The position numbers and the translations under genes are program-made. Shown here in pieces: positions 1 through 8,313 of a DNA stretch of 64,000 nt. The DNA is from Microbacterium sp. (lineage in GTDB: Bacteria > Actinomycetota > Actinomycetes > Actinomycetales > Microbacteriaceae). Position 1 is the first letter of the stretch. Every line of letters starts with the position of its first letter. Under the pieces are notes generated by a model. It saw nothing but the letters and a program-made list of their open reading frames with translations, searched no databases and was not told the DNA's origin. The stretch covers positions 1 through 64,000 of the forward strand of contig NZ_JAFKIP010000006.1 of NCBI RefSeq assembly GCF_017305435.1, read 5' to 3'.

Positions 1-33
1 CAGGGTCGTCAAGGCAGACTGGTTCTGGGTCAT
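1..33 (-). CDS. Partial CDS, start of a possible IS256-family transposase
   Basis: Only the first 11 codons are in the window: ATG at 33, reading MTQNQSALTTL leftward off the edge. A purine-rich GAAGAGA sits about 9 bases upstream as a ribosome site. The N-terminus is similar to that of IS256-family transposases as I remember them. Nothing else can be said from the visible part, and it could be another short conserved protein of the element. Confidence 0.3.
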   Translation of the reverse strand, partial: MTQNQSALTTL

Positions 34-143
34 CGTGGGATCTCTTCTTTGCTTCTTGCCGGAAACAACTGGTCATCCCACGGTGGCCCCCCATCGTCTA
101 CAACGACGAGACCCCCGCGGGAAGTGACACCACGCTATGGGAC
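1..143 (-). mobile_element. Possible end of an IS256-family insertion sequence
   Basis: A start codon with a plausible ribosome site lies at 33 and reads leftward out of the window. The roughly 110 bases before it, including a segment near 120-141 that reads GTGGTGTCACTTCCCGC on the minus strand, resemble from memory the terminal region of actinobacterial IS256-family elements. The IS would have entered the 3' end of the small gene at 98-463. This rests on recall and on 11 visible codons, so it is weak. Confidence 0.3.
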
Positions 144-463
144 TCACCCAGCGTAATGGTCCCGCGCCGGGCGCGCACCCGTTCGATTGGCTCGTTGCCT
201 CTGATCGAGTCGGATGCGAGCGGGGTGCGAAACAGTGCGGCGGGCGAGGATGAAGATGCGGAACCGGGGATGTGGTGCGCCGATGGCGGAAGCGGGTAGG
301 CCGATCCATTGTGCGTCGTACCGGAGGTCGGCCAGGTCTCCGAGTACGGCGCCAAGTGCCCGTAGAGGTCGGGCTGGCTGGTCTCCCAGACCCCACGGGT
401 CGGGTTCCACACCGCGAAGGGTTGCGCCGCCAGGGGTTGCGGCTGAGGGGTTGCGTCGCTCAT
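98..463 (-). CDS. Dcm companion protein, phage-type, probably truncated at its C-terminus
   Basis: This 121-residue protein starts at ATG 463 behind a strong ribosome site (GGAAGGAG, 6 bases upstream). It overlaps the last 320 bases of the methyltransferase gene in another frame on the same strand. Residues ~40-75 contain the W-P-T-S-G-T and N-G-x-A-Y-P-L-P pattern, followed later by F-R-T-P-L-A-S-D. These patterns recur, as I recall, in small proteins or tails linked to phage and actinobacterial Dcm enzymes. The ribosome site and the recognisable sequence argue that it is a real gene, not a shadow. The last ~15 codons may come from an inserted IS. Its function is unknown. Confidence 0.55.
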   Translation of the reverse strand: MSDATPQPQPLAAQPFAVWNPTRGVWETSQPDLYGHLAPYSETWPTSGTTHNGSAYPLPPSAHHIPGSASSSSPAALFRTPLASDSIRGNEPIERVRARRGTITLGESHSVVSLPAGVSSL

Positions 464-893
464 CGTCGTCTCCTTCCGGGCTCGGGCGGATCGCGGGTGC
501 GGAGAGCAGCCCGCGGACGTTCTCGATGACGACCCACTCGGGTTGCAGCGCCTCGATAGCGGTCGCCATGTGAGCCCACAGGCCGGAGCGGGTGCCGGGC
601 GCGAGGCCGGCGCGTTTGCCAACTGTGGAGACGTCCTGGCAGGGGAATCCGCCGCACAGAACATCGACGGGCTCGACGGCGCGCCAGTCGATGGTGGTGA
701 TGTCGCCGAGATTCGGGGCGCCGGGCCAGTGGTGGGCGAAGACGCGGGCGACGGGCTCGTTGATCTCAGAGAACCAGATTGTGCGAGCGTCGAAGACCTC
801 CTCGACGGCGAGGTCGAGTCCGCCGTACCCGGAGAACAGCGACCCGATCCGCAGACGACAGTCGTCGTTGCTCGCATCGGTCGGTTCGCGCAT
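144..893 (-). CDS. dcm: DNA cytosine-5 methyltransferase (Dcm family)
   Basis: The enzyme transfers a methyl group from S-adenosylmethionine to C5 of cytosine. In 249 residues it shows the cofactor-binding F-S-G-Y-G-G motif (~20-25), the catalytic G-F-P-C-Q-D loop with Cys85, the E-N-V motif (~124-126) and a late R-F-R motif. It lacks a long target-recognition domain and a G-N-x-V motif, so it is short for the family (usually 300-450 residues). ATG 893 follows GGAGTCCTC. Its stop lies inside the companion gene at 98-463. It is divergent from the relaxase gene. Such orphan enzymes on mobile elements often protect the element from host restriction; no cognate endonuclease is visible. Confidence 0.85.
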   Translation of the reverse strand: MREPTDASNDDCRLRIGSLFSGYGGLDLAVEEVFDARTIWFSEINEPVARVFAHHWPGAPNLGDITTIDWRAVEPVDVLCGGFPCQDVSTVGKRAGLAPGTRSGLWAHMATAIEALQPEWVVIENVRGLLSAPAIRPSPEGDDDERRNPSAATPGGATLRGVEPDPWGLGDQPARPLRALGAVLGDLADLRYDAQWIGLPASAIGAPHPRFRIFILARRTVSHPARIRLDQRQRANRTGARPARDHYAG

Positions 894-1132
894 GAGGACT
901 CCGGCAGATCGGTGATCCCCGGCCGTCGTCCACTTGCGAACTCGATGCCGAGCTGGTCACGTGACAGGTGCTCGCCACGCCTCCCGTGTCCAGCCGACAG
1001 CTACGCGTCGTCCGATCCCGGTGCCCTTGACTCCCCTTCCCTCAGAGCCACCACGCCTCTTGCAGATCGAGGTCGCCCGCCCTTCGGGCGGCCGGTCGCT
1101 CACCTCCCCGACGAGCGAGCGGAGGCAAGACG
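894..1132. other. Divergent intergenic region with a candidate oriT hairpin
   Basis: These 239 bases separate the divergent dcm and relaxase genes and must hold both promoters. A short inverted repeat (CCCGCCC and GGGCGG around a TTC loop) lies at about 1076-1094, just upstream of the relaxase. MobF origins of transfer usually lie close to the relaxase gene and contain inverted repeats, so this is a reasonable oriT location, but no nic consensus was recognised. GGAGG at 1121-1125 is the relaxase ribosome site. Confidence 0.3.
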
Positions 1133-4100
1133 GTGACGGTTTCGATGCGCGTCATGTCGGCGGGCGATGGCTACAAGTACCTTCTGCGCACGGTCGCCGC
1201 GGCGGACGGCGATCGGTCGCTTTCGACGCCGTTGACGAGGTACTACAACGCTGAGGGCTCGCCGCCCGGTAGGTGGCTCGGTGCCGGTATCGCCGGCCTC
1301 GGCGGCGGTCAGATCGTGGAGGGCGATCAGGTCTCCGAAGCCCAGCTCCAGCTCCTGGTCGGCATGGGCCGCGACCCGATCACCGGGAAGCCGTTGGGCC
1401 GTGCTTACCCCGCGTACCAGCCCGTCGCAGAGCGGGTCGCTGGGCGCGTCGCGGACCTCGATCCTGCGCTCGGTCCGGTCGCTCGGGCCGAAGCGGTCGC
1501 CGCAATCGAGACCGAGGAGGCAGAGCGGGGCACGCGGCGGGCGGTTGCGGGATACGACTTCACGTTCTCCATCCCGAAGTCCGCCTCGGTGCTGTGGGCG
1601 GTCGCGGACGCAGGAACCCAAGCCCTGATCGGGCAGGCGCATCATGCGGCGGTTGCGGAGGTGATTGTGTACATGGAGCGAGAGGTTGCAGCCACCCGCA
1701 CGGGCGCAACCGGCCGCAACGGCGCGGTTGCGCAGGTAGACGTTCACGGGCTGATCGCAACCGGGTACGACCACTACGACTCCCGTGCGGGCGATCCCCA
1801 CTTGCACACGCATGTCGTCATCTCGAACAAGGTGCAGACCGTCCTCGACGGCAAATGGCGCTCCCTCGACGGGCGGCCGATGCACGCCGCGACCGTCGCC
1901 CTCTCGGAACTGCACGAAGCCGTATTCGCCGACCACCTAACCCGCACGTTCGGCGTGGAGTGGGAGTCCCGCGATATGGGCCGCGACCGGAACCCGGCGT
2001 GGGCGATCGTCGGGGTGCCGGAGGAGCTGCTGGCTGCGTTCTCCACGAGGTCGCGGCACATCGACGTCGAGACAGACCGCCTCATCGAGCAGTACGTCAC
2101 CAAGCACGGTCGGCGGCCGGCTCCGGCGACGATCATGAAGCTCCGCGCCCAAGCAACCCTCTCGACCCGTCCGGAGAAGGAGGTCCACTCGCTGGCCGAC
2201 CTCACCGCTGACTGGCGGCGCCGTGCCGGTCGCATTCTCGGATCGAATGCGACCTCGTGGGCGCAGGGTGTGACCGCGAACGAGGAGCCGCTACTGCTCC
2301 GCGCGGACGATGTGCCGCTGGAGGTGATCGCCTCGCTCGGGGGAAGCGTGGTTGAGGCGGTCGGTGAGAAGCGGTCCACCTGGCGGCGATGGAACCTGAC
2401 CGCCGAGGCGGCCCGGCAGGCGATGGGCTACCGGTTCGCCACCACCGAGGATCGAGAGGCCGTCGTCGGCCTGATCGTGGACGCCGCCGAGGCCGCTTCG
2501 CTACGGCTGACGCCGCCGGAGCTCGCGTCGAGCCCTGCGGTGTTCCAGCGACCGGACGGGACCAGCGTGTTCCGGCCGAAGCACTCGACCGTGTTCTCCT
2601 CCGAGGTGCTGCTGGCGGCCGAAGACCGCCTCCTCAAGCGATCCCGGACCGCAACCGGCCCGACCGTGCCGCTGGCGACGGTCGAGCGGATTGCGGCGCG
2701 GCCCGACCGGAAGGGGCAGATGCTCGGTGACGATCAGGCCGCTGCGCTGGCGAAAGTCGCCGTCTCCGGCCGCGTCGTCGATGTCCTCGTGGGTCCGGCC
2801 GGGGCGGGCAAGACAACGGCCATGAACGCGCTTCGCCGGGCGTGGGAGGCAGAGCACGGCCCCGGCTCGGTGGTCGGACTCGCACCCTCCGCGGTCGCGG
2901 CACAGGTCCTCGCCGACGACCTCGGCATCCAGACCGAGAACACGGCGAAGTGGTGGGACACCCACGAACGCACCGGGGCCGCGTTCCGCACGGGCCAGCT
3001 CGTGATCCTTGACGAAGCCTCCCTCGCCGGCACGCTCTCGCTCGACCGGATCACGAGCCTCGCAGCCGAAGCCGGCGCGAAGGTTCTCCTGGTGGGCGAC
3101 TACGCGCAGCTCCAGTCGGTCGATGCCGGTGGGGCGTTCTCGCTGCTGGTCCAGGACCGGGACGATGCCCCTGAGCTGGTCGATGTCCACAGGTTCACGA
3201 ACCCGTGGGAGAAGACCGCCTCGCTCGGCTTGCGCCACGGGCGCACCGAGGTCATCGACACCTACCTGGAGCACGGCCGAATCATCGGCGGGGAGACGGA
3301 GACGATGATCGACACCGCCTACGCCGCGTGGCGTGCCGACCGGTTCGCCGGGCTTGCGACGGTGCTGGTCACCGACTCGAACGAATCCGTCCTCGCGCTC
3401 AACCAGCGCGCCCGCACAGACCTGATCCTCGACGGCACGGTGAACGCGCTGCGCGAGGTCGAGCTGCACGACGGCACTCGCGCCGCGGCCGGGGATTCGG
3501 TCATCACCCGCCGCAACGACCGACGCCTGCGCGCTGGCCGCGGCTGGGTCCGAAACGGCGACAGGTGGACAGTCACCGAGGTCCGCGACGACGGCTCCCT
3601 CACTCTCCGTCGCGCCACGAGACGCTGGGGCGGGTCGGTGGTGCTCCCGGCCGGGTACGTGGCCGAACACCTTGACCTCGGCTACGCGGTCACCTCTTTC
3701 CGCGCGCAGGGCATCACCACCGACACTGCGCACGTCCTGGTCGACGCTTCGATGACTCGGGAGAACCTGTACGTCGCCCTCACCCGCGGTCGCGAAGCGA
3801 ACATGGCCTACGTCACCGTCGACAAACCCGACGACGCCCACACGAGTCCGCACCCCGGAGACAACATCGAAGCCACCGCACGAAGCGTGCTGTTGGGGGT
3901 GCTGCAGCATGTCGGCGCCGAGCTCTCCGCCCACGAAACGATCACCGCTGAGCAGGAGGCATGGGGGTCGATCGCCCAGCTTGCGGCCGAGTACGAGACG
4001 ATCGCCGCTGCCGCGCAACGCGACCGCTGGGCTCTCCTCGTCCGTGCGTCGGGACTCACTGACGAGGAGGCAGAGGCCGCGATCAGTTCTCCGGCGTTCG

Positions 4101-4690
4101 GCGCGCTGACCGCCGAGCTGCGCCGGGCCGAGGCCAACCACCACGACACCGAAACGCTACTCCCGCGCCTCGTCCGAGCACGACGATTCGCTGACGCCGA
4201 CGACATCGCCGCCGTCCTCCACTACCGCGTCGCCAAGGCCACCGAGCGGCCCACCGGCTCCGGACGCGCCCGCAAGGCGCCGCGACTGATCGCCGGGCTG
4301 ATCCCCGAAGCCACGGGAGTCATGAGCACCGAGTTCCGGCAGGCGCTCACCGAACGACGCGACCTCATCGAAGCCCGCGCAGACGCGATTCTCGATGCCG
4401 CAGTCAGCGACGGTCAGGAGTGGATCGTGGTGCTCGGGAAGCAACCGAAGCAGGGACGAGCAGTGCAAATGTGGCGGCATGCCGCCCGCACCATCGCGGC
4501 GTATCGGGATCGCTACGGGATCGCCGATCCGCTCCCGCTTGGCGCACCCGCGGAGGCAGATGCTCAGAAGGTCGACGCCGCCCGCGCCCGCGCTGCGCTC
4601 GACCGGGCACAGAACCTCGCCGAGGCCGAGCAGCGAGAGCAAGAAGGCACGCGGCGCACAGGAACTCGACGTGTTGGGCCGACGCTGTAG
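1133..4690 (+). CDS. mobF: MobF-family conjugative relaxase-helicase (TrwC/TraI-like)
   Basis: This 1185-residue protein would nick the element at oriT and unwind it for transfer. The N-terminal relaxase domain (~1-340) has tyrosines at 14 and 16 and the three-histidine metal site H223-x-H225-x-H227. The helicase half carries Walker A G-P-A-G-A-G-K-T at 554-561, Walker B D-E at 627-628, and a late superfamily 1 motif with T-R-G-R-E near residue 885. The C-terminal ~300 residues are alanine- and glutamate-rich and probably helical. GTG 1133 was chosen because GGAGG lies 7 bases upstream. The length fits actinobacterial MobF proteins. It stands alone on the plus strand, convergent with the AlbA_2 gene 4 bases away. 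Confidence 0.93.
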   Translation: MTVSMRVMSAGDGYKYLLRTVAAADGDRSLSTPLTRYYNAEGSPPGRWLGAGIAGLGGGQIVEGDQVSEAQLQLLVGMGRDPITGKPLGRAYPAYQPVAERVAGRVADLDPALGPVARAEAVAAIETEEAERGTRRAVAGYDFTFSIPKSASVLWAVADAGTQALIGQAHHAAVAEVIVYMEREVAATRTGATGRNGAVAQVDVHGLIATGYDHYDSRAGDPHLHTHVVISNKVQTVLDGKWRSLDGRPMHAATVALSELHEAVFADHLTRTFGVEWESRDMGRDRNPAWAIVGVPEELLAAFSTRSRHIDVETDRLIEQYVTKHGRRPAPATIMKLRAQATLSTRPEKEVHSLADLTADWRRRAGRILGSNATSWAQGVTANEEPLLLRADDVPLEVIASLGGSVVEAVGEKRSTWRRWNLTAEAARQAMGYRFATTEDREAVVGLIVDAAEAASLRLTPPELASSPAVFQRPDGTSVFRPKHSTVFSSEVLLAAEDRLLKRSRTATGPTVPLATVERIAARPDRKGQMLGDDQAAALAKVAVSGRVVDVLVGPAGAGKTTAMNALRRAWEAEHGPGSVVGLAPSAVAAQVLADDLGIQTENTAKWWDTHERTGAAFRTGQLVILDEASLAGTLSLDRITSLAAEAGAKVLLVGDYAQLQSVDAGGAFSLLVQDRDDAPELVDVHRFTNPWEKTASLGLRHGRTEVIDTYLEHGRIIGGETETMIDTAYAAWRADRFAGLATVLVTDSNESVLALNQRARTDLILDGTVNALREVELHDGTRAAAGDSVITRRNDRRLRAGRGWVRNGDRWTVTEVRDDGSLTLRRATRRWGGSVVLPAGYVAEHLDLGYAVTSFRAQGITTDTAHVLVDASMTRENLYVALTRGREANMAYVTVDKPDDAHTSPHPGDNIEATARSVLLGVLQHVGAELSAHETITAEQEAWGSIAQLAAEYETIAAAAQRDRWALLVRASGLTDEEAEAAISSPAFGALTAELRRAEANHHDTETLLPRLVRARRFADADDIAAVLHYRVAKATERPTGSGRARKAPRLIAGLIPEATGVMSTEFRQALTERRDLIEARADAILDAAVSDGQEWIVVLGKQPKQGRAVQMWRHAARTIAAYRDRYGIADPLPLGAPAEADAQKVDAARARAALDRAQNLAEAEQREQEGTRRTGTRRVGPTL

Positions 4691-4694
4691 CGGC

Positions 4695-5948
4695 CTATTG
4701 CGGGTCGGTGCGTTCCGGGGGCTGGATCATCCGCACGTTCGAGACGCCGCCCTGGTTCACGCAGTCCTGGGCGAGGTCGTGGACGTGCCAGTAGTAGTCC
4801 AGGGCGGGCTCGACCGCGTTCACAGTGGTCTCGACCGGGGTGTAGCGGTGCAGTGGGGTGGACACGCCGTCGTATGTGAAGCCTTGGTTGTCCGTTGTGA
4901 GGATGGTCAGCGGTTGCTCGCCGGTCCACTCGATCCCGACTCGTATGTCGTACTCGTCGTTGTCGGTCGCCTCGGCGGAAACGCGGACGAGTGCCATCAG
5001 GTCCGCGATGCTGCACTCGATCGCCGCCGATTCGATTTGCCAACCCTCGAAGTAGGCGTCGCTGCTCATGCGATGCCCGCCGACTGCGGCCGCGAGGGTC
5101 ACCGACCCGTCATGGTGGATGCTCGCCCAAGCTTCCTTCCACGTTGAGCGATCGCCGGTCGCGGTGTTGACGGCAACCCAGCGGCGCAGCCCCGGCCGGG
5201 GGTTGTGCTGATCGACGTTGTCGAGTGGATGTATCCCGCCCTTGCCTGCGTAGAAATCACCCAAGCTCTTGGCTTTGGTGAGTGTGTCGCGGGCCTGGTC
5301 TCGAGTCAGTCGTTCCCGAAATCGGGGGATACGGGGATGGGCGACGGCAATCAGCCAGGCGCGCTCGCGCGTGCTGCGCCCACCTGCGGCTTCGGCGAAC
5401 AGGGTGTCCAGTGCCTCGGTGGCGTGGCGGCGCTCATCGAACCGGGCTCGATACATCGCCTCGATCTGGCGCTCCTTCATCCACACGGTGTCCGAGTCGT
5501 TGCGCACGGGCGCACCGAAGTAGTCGTTCCTGTAGATCAGATGCGGGCCGTCGATGCTTGACGGGATCTCAACCACGACGGCACGCTTGCCTTCATCTCC
5601 GAGCCGGTGCACGTTGAGCCCGAACACCGGCGGGGAGATGGCGGTGATCGCGGCGCTGCGTAGCGACCGCTCGTGCGCCTCATCGAACTCGCCGACATCG
5701 ACCCGCTCCGTCGCGGCCTTCTGCGACTCCCGCACGCCGAAGACGATGACGCCGCCGCCGCTGTTCGCCATTGCGGCGACATCCTTAGGGAAGTCCGTCT
5801 GCGGCAGCCCCTTCGCCGGTGGAAGCTCAGACTTCCAATCCAAGTCGTTCGCCTCGGTCACACCGCCGTTCACCGCCGCATCGAGCAGTTCATCGGTCAA
5901 CGGCCCCGGCGCGACCCCGAGGGCGCGATGCAATGCGGTGAAGGTCAT
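4695..5948 (-). CDS. AlbA_2 (Schlafen-type) domain protein
   Basis: The protein has 417 residues from ATG 5948. The N-terminal third has the AlbA_2 pattern: E-x-x-D-L-D-W-K-S-E (~30-40), then K-D-V-A-A-M-A-N-S-G-G-G-x-I-V-F-G-V (~55-75). In this family the domain is a putative nucleic-acid- or ATP-binding module, often attached to regulators and defence proteins. The remaining ~270 residues have no recognised domain. A TACGCT -10-like hexamer lies 9 bases before the ATG and no Shine-Dalgarno is seen, so the mRNA is probably leaderless. An upstream start at 6017 would extend into the end of dprA and looks unlikely. It follows dprA in the same direction. A role in defence or element control is inference. 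Confidence 0.7.
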   Translation of the reverse strand: MTFTALHRALGVAPGPLTDELLDAAVNGGVTEANDLDWKSELPPAKGLPQTDFPKDVAAMANSGGGVIVFGVRESQKAATERVDVGEFDEAHERSLRSAAITAISPPVFGLNVHRLGDEGKRAVVVEIPSSIDGPHLIYRNDYFGAPVRNDSDTVWMKERQIEAMYRARFDERRHATEALDTLFAEAAGGRSTRERAWLIAVAHPRIPRFRERLTRDQARDTLTKAKSLGDFYAGKGGIHPLDNVDQHNPRPGLRRWVAVNTATGDRSTWKEAWASIHHDGSVTLAAAVGGHRMSSDAYFEGWQIESAAIECSIADLMALVRVSAEATDNDEYDIRVGIEWTGEQPLTILTTDNQGFTYDGVSTPLHRYTPVETTVNAVEPALDYYWHVHDLAQDCVNQGGVSNVRMIQPPERTDPQ

Positions 5949-6017
5949 GTTCCAAGCGTAGGGATGCGCGAGGACATCGCCCGTGACTTGCGGACGCGCA
6001 CCGCGGAGCTGACGCAA

Positions 6018-7013
6018 CTACAACGATCGTCCTGGACGACGCGCAGAGTGGCCGATCCCGGTGTCATGCTCAACCGCTCGCCCGTTGGCTGCGGCGGGCG
6101 GGCGGGTGAGGACGTTGACATCGCCGGCGTCGGTGATGAGGGAGGCGATGCCTTCGCGGAGCAGCCGGTGAGTGCCCGAGCTCGCTGCGCTGGTTACTGG
6201 ACCGGGAACCGCGCCGACCGGGCGCCCGAGCTGGGCGGCGCGGGCAGCGACGTTGAGCGAGCCCGAACGGTAGCCGGCCTCCACGATCACGGTCGCGCCC
6301 GAGATCGCGGCCAGGATGCGATTGCGGGCGAGAAAGCGCCACTTGGTCGGCGCAGCACTGGGCGCCATTTCGCTGACGAGAAGACCAACGTCCCCGATGC
6401 CTGCCAACAGCTCGTGGTTGCCTGCCGGGTAGAGACGGTCCAGGCCGCCAGCGAGCACCGCGATCGTCTGCCCTCCCGCAGCCAAGGCGGCGGTGTGGGC
6501 GGCCCGGTCGATGCCATAGGCACCGCCAGCGACGACGATTCGTTCGCTACTTGCCAGATCGGAGGCGAGTTCGACGGCGACGTGCTCGCCATACCCAGTG
6601 GCTGCGCGGGCGCCCGTGATCGTCACCCGATCATGAAGAGGCGTGGTCAGAAACGAACCGGCCCCGCGCACCCACAACGCGGTCGGCACGCGGTCGCCGA
6701 GATCGTTCAGCCCGTCCGGCCAGTCGCTGTCACCTGGCACGATGACGCGGAGCCCCAGCCGGTCGGTCTCAGACAGCGCCCGCGTGACTGTGCGCGCATC
6801 AAGGCGAGGGGCGGTCTTCCTTCGCCACAACTCGCCCTCGACCGCATCGACCTTCTTCGAGAGTGCGCCGGTGCCTGCGGCCAGGCGCACGGTCTCGACC
6901 GCACCGACCGCGGCCACGAGCCTGCCCGTCACCGAGTCATCCGGCTCCAATATGGCGGCGAGCGCGACCCTGGCAGTTCGCTCGTCCTTGGCGAGAGAGG
7001 TGATCGTGACCAT
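6018..7013 (-). CDS. dprA: DprA/Smf-family DNA-processing protein, element-borne
   Basis: DprA binds incoming single-stranded DNA and loads RecA. The 331-residue protein shows the Rossmann-like DprA core at ~100-310, with T-I-T-G-A-R, G-G-A-Y-G-I-D-x-x-A-H, A-V-L-A-G-G-L-D-x-x-Y-P and S-E-x-A-P patterns, and the late G-S-x-x-T-A-like loop replaced by G-S-L-N-V-A-A-R-A. ATG 7013 follows GGGAG. Chromosomal dprA usually sits beside a comM-like gene and rnhB; here it sits between mobile-element genes, so it is probably an accessory copy that protects or processes transferred strands. It is transcribed with the AlbA_2 gene. Confidence 0.88.
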   Translation of the reverse strand: MVTITSLAKDERTARVALAAILEPDDSVTGRLVAAVGAVETVRLAAGTGALSKKVDAVEGELWRRKTAPRLDARTVTRALSETDRLGLRVIVPGDSDWPDGLNDLGDRVPTALWVRGAGSFLTTPLHDRVTITGARAATGYGEHVAVELASDLASSERIVVAGGAYGIDRAAHTAALAAGGQTIAVLAGGLDRLYPAGNHELLAGIGDVGLLVSEMAPSAAPTKWRFLARNRILAAISGATVIVEAGYRSGSLNVAARAAQLGRPVGAVPGPVTSAASSGTHRLLREGIASLITDAGDVNVLTRPPAAANGRAVEHDTGIGHSARRPGRSL

Positions 7014-7217
7014 GCCCGGCTCCCATCAATCTGTGCCAGGCAGGTGCGCGCTCGGAGCCAGGCGCGAAGCGTGCACCTCTTACGAATGTCGCCGACGAGT
7101 CGTATTCTGGAATCGAGGCAGATTCCTCCTTGATCTGGCGTCCTTTCGGGGCAGGCCTTCGGGCCACTCTCTATGCACTGTCTCGTCATTCGACCGCGCA
7201 TTGAGAGGACAGTACAA

Positions 7218-7592
7218 ATGATCCGCCTGCTCTGGGTTCTGAGCGTCCGTACCCGCTATTTCCTACGGCGCTACATGCTCACCAACATCCTTCTCGACCT
7301 GATTCGCACTCGCCGAGGTCTCAAGTGGGGCGTCCCCGCGATGTTCTTGGCCGCGCCGTACCTGCTCGCCGCGAGCACCTGCACCAACCTCATTGCGGAC
7401 GGTGCTCCCGGCTGGCTCAACCTTCTCGTGATCCTGTTGATCTGGAACGCATTCAAGTTCCTCATCATGGGCCCGGTCAGCCTGGTTCTCCTGGCTCGCG
7501 TCCGGGCTCAGGAGGCCGTCGCACGCCGCCGAGCGCGTCGTCAACACGAGTCGATGGAGTCGGCTGCCTACACGGAACCGAGCGTGGCCTAA
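7218..7592 (+). CDS. Small membrane protein of actinobacterial mobile elements
   Basis: This 124-residue protein starts at ATG 7218, preceded by AGAGGAC 7 bases upstream. An in-frame ATG at 7173 has no ribosome site and was rejected. Two hydrophobic segments lie at ~38-58 and ~66-90, and the C-terminus is basic (A-R-R-R-A-R-R). From memory, close relatives occur beside relaxase and recombinase genes in actinobacterial elements, where they are sometimes mislabelled as sulfate permeases. Its stop overlaps the start of the next gene (TAATG). Its function is unknown. Confidence 0.65.
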   Translation: MIRLLWVLSVRTRYFLRRYMLTNILLDLIRTRRGLKWGVPAMFLAAPYLLAASTCTNLIADGAPGWLNLLVILLIWNAFKFLIMGPVSLVLLARVRAQEAVARRRARRQHESMESAAYTEPSVA

Positions 7593-8011
7593 TGAACGTC
7601 GTGACCTACACCCGGAGTGCCGGCCCGAACTCCACCGAGCACGAGTGGCAGCGAGAAGCCTGTCAGAAGCTGGCCGCCGAACTCGGATACGACATCACCC
7701 GCAACTACCACGATGAAGACCGGGAACATCCCGCCCTGAAAGAACTGACGACGGATGTGGTGGGCGGGACGGTCACCGTCCTCCTCGTCGCAAGGTTCGA
7801 CAGGATCAGCCGGTCGCATAGCGAAAACATCCGCATTTCCACCGCGCTACTTGATGCAGGCGTTGATGTCTATGCCGCGAACATCGGCACCTATCCGCTC
7901 AACTCTCCGTCAAGCTTCCCCATGCAGATCATGGCCGCGATGCGCACCACCGACTCCGTTCAGGGTCGCTACGACTGTGCCCGCGGACGTCGCCCTCGCG
8001 GTCGAATCTGA
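7592..8011 (+). CDS. Truncated serine recombinase (resolvase N-terminal domain)
   Basis: This 139-residue product has the start of a resolvase/invertase catalytic domain: T-Y-T-R-S near the N-terminus in place of the usual Y-x-R-V-S, followed by V-L-L-V-A-R-F-D-R-I-S-R-S at ~65-77. The family normally continues with the rest of the catalytic domain and a DNA-binding region. Here the reading frame degenerates after residue ~125 into an arginine-rich tail lying antisense over the end of the next gene. The start overlaps the upstream stop (TAATG), implying coupling. It is probably inactive or needs a partner. The candidate nucleophile is Ser9 of T-R-S. Confidence 0.7.
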   Translation: MNVVTYTRSAGPNSTEHEWQREACQKLAAELGYDITRNYHDEDREHPALKELTTDVVGGTVTVLLVARFDRISRSHSENIRISTALLDAGVDVYAANIGTYPLNSPSSFPMQIMAAMRTTDSVQGRYDCARGRRPRGRI

Positions 8012-8313
8012 CCGCCCTCATCCAAGACCGCCTGGCGCACGGCTTCGTCACCGATCTCCATGCGACGGGCGACCTGCACGAGCGTCATCCCGCTCTCGTA
8101 GAGGGATGACGCTCGTGCTTGTTCGTCAGCGTCCAAGCCCGCGACTCGTACCGCGACACCTGCGCGTTTGACGACATCCGGGATCGTGCCGCGGTGCACA
8201 CCGTACTTCTCGCTCATCGCCTTGACGGGCATCCCTGCTACATAGTCGGCGACCAGCTCAGCCTGCCTCATCGGCCGCAATCGTGTTTGAGACTGCACCG
8301 AATTTTTCGCCAC
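7969..8313 (-). CDS. Small helix-turn-helix protein, recombinase-associated
   Basis: This 114-residue protein starts at GTG 8313 with CGAGG 5 bases upstream; ATG 8337 and ATG 8271 are alternatives. It contains two helix-turn-helix-like repeats: one around residues 17-45 (A-D-Y-V-A-G-M-P-V-K-A-M-S-E-K-Y-G-V-H), one around 70-95 (S-L-Y-E-S-G-M-T-L-V-Q-V-A-R-R-M). These resemble the DNA-binding tail of resolvases. It converges on and overlaps the recombinase fragment by 43 bases. It may be a split-off recombinase DNA-binding module or an independent regulator of the element. Confidence 0.65.
   Translation of the reverse strand: MAKNSVQSQTRLRPMRQAELVADYVAGMPVKAMSEKYGVHRGTIPDVVKRAGVAVRVAGLDADEQARASSLYESGMTLVQVARRMEIGDEAVRQAVLDEGGQIRPRGRRPRAQS

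Noticed and set aside
2501-4144. Minus-strand frame inside the relaxase gene
   Set aside because: The relaxase frame has all catalytic and helicase motifs; the antisense frame has none and no ribosome site.
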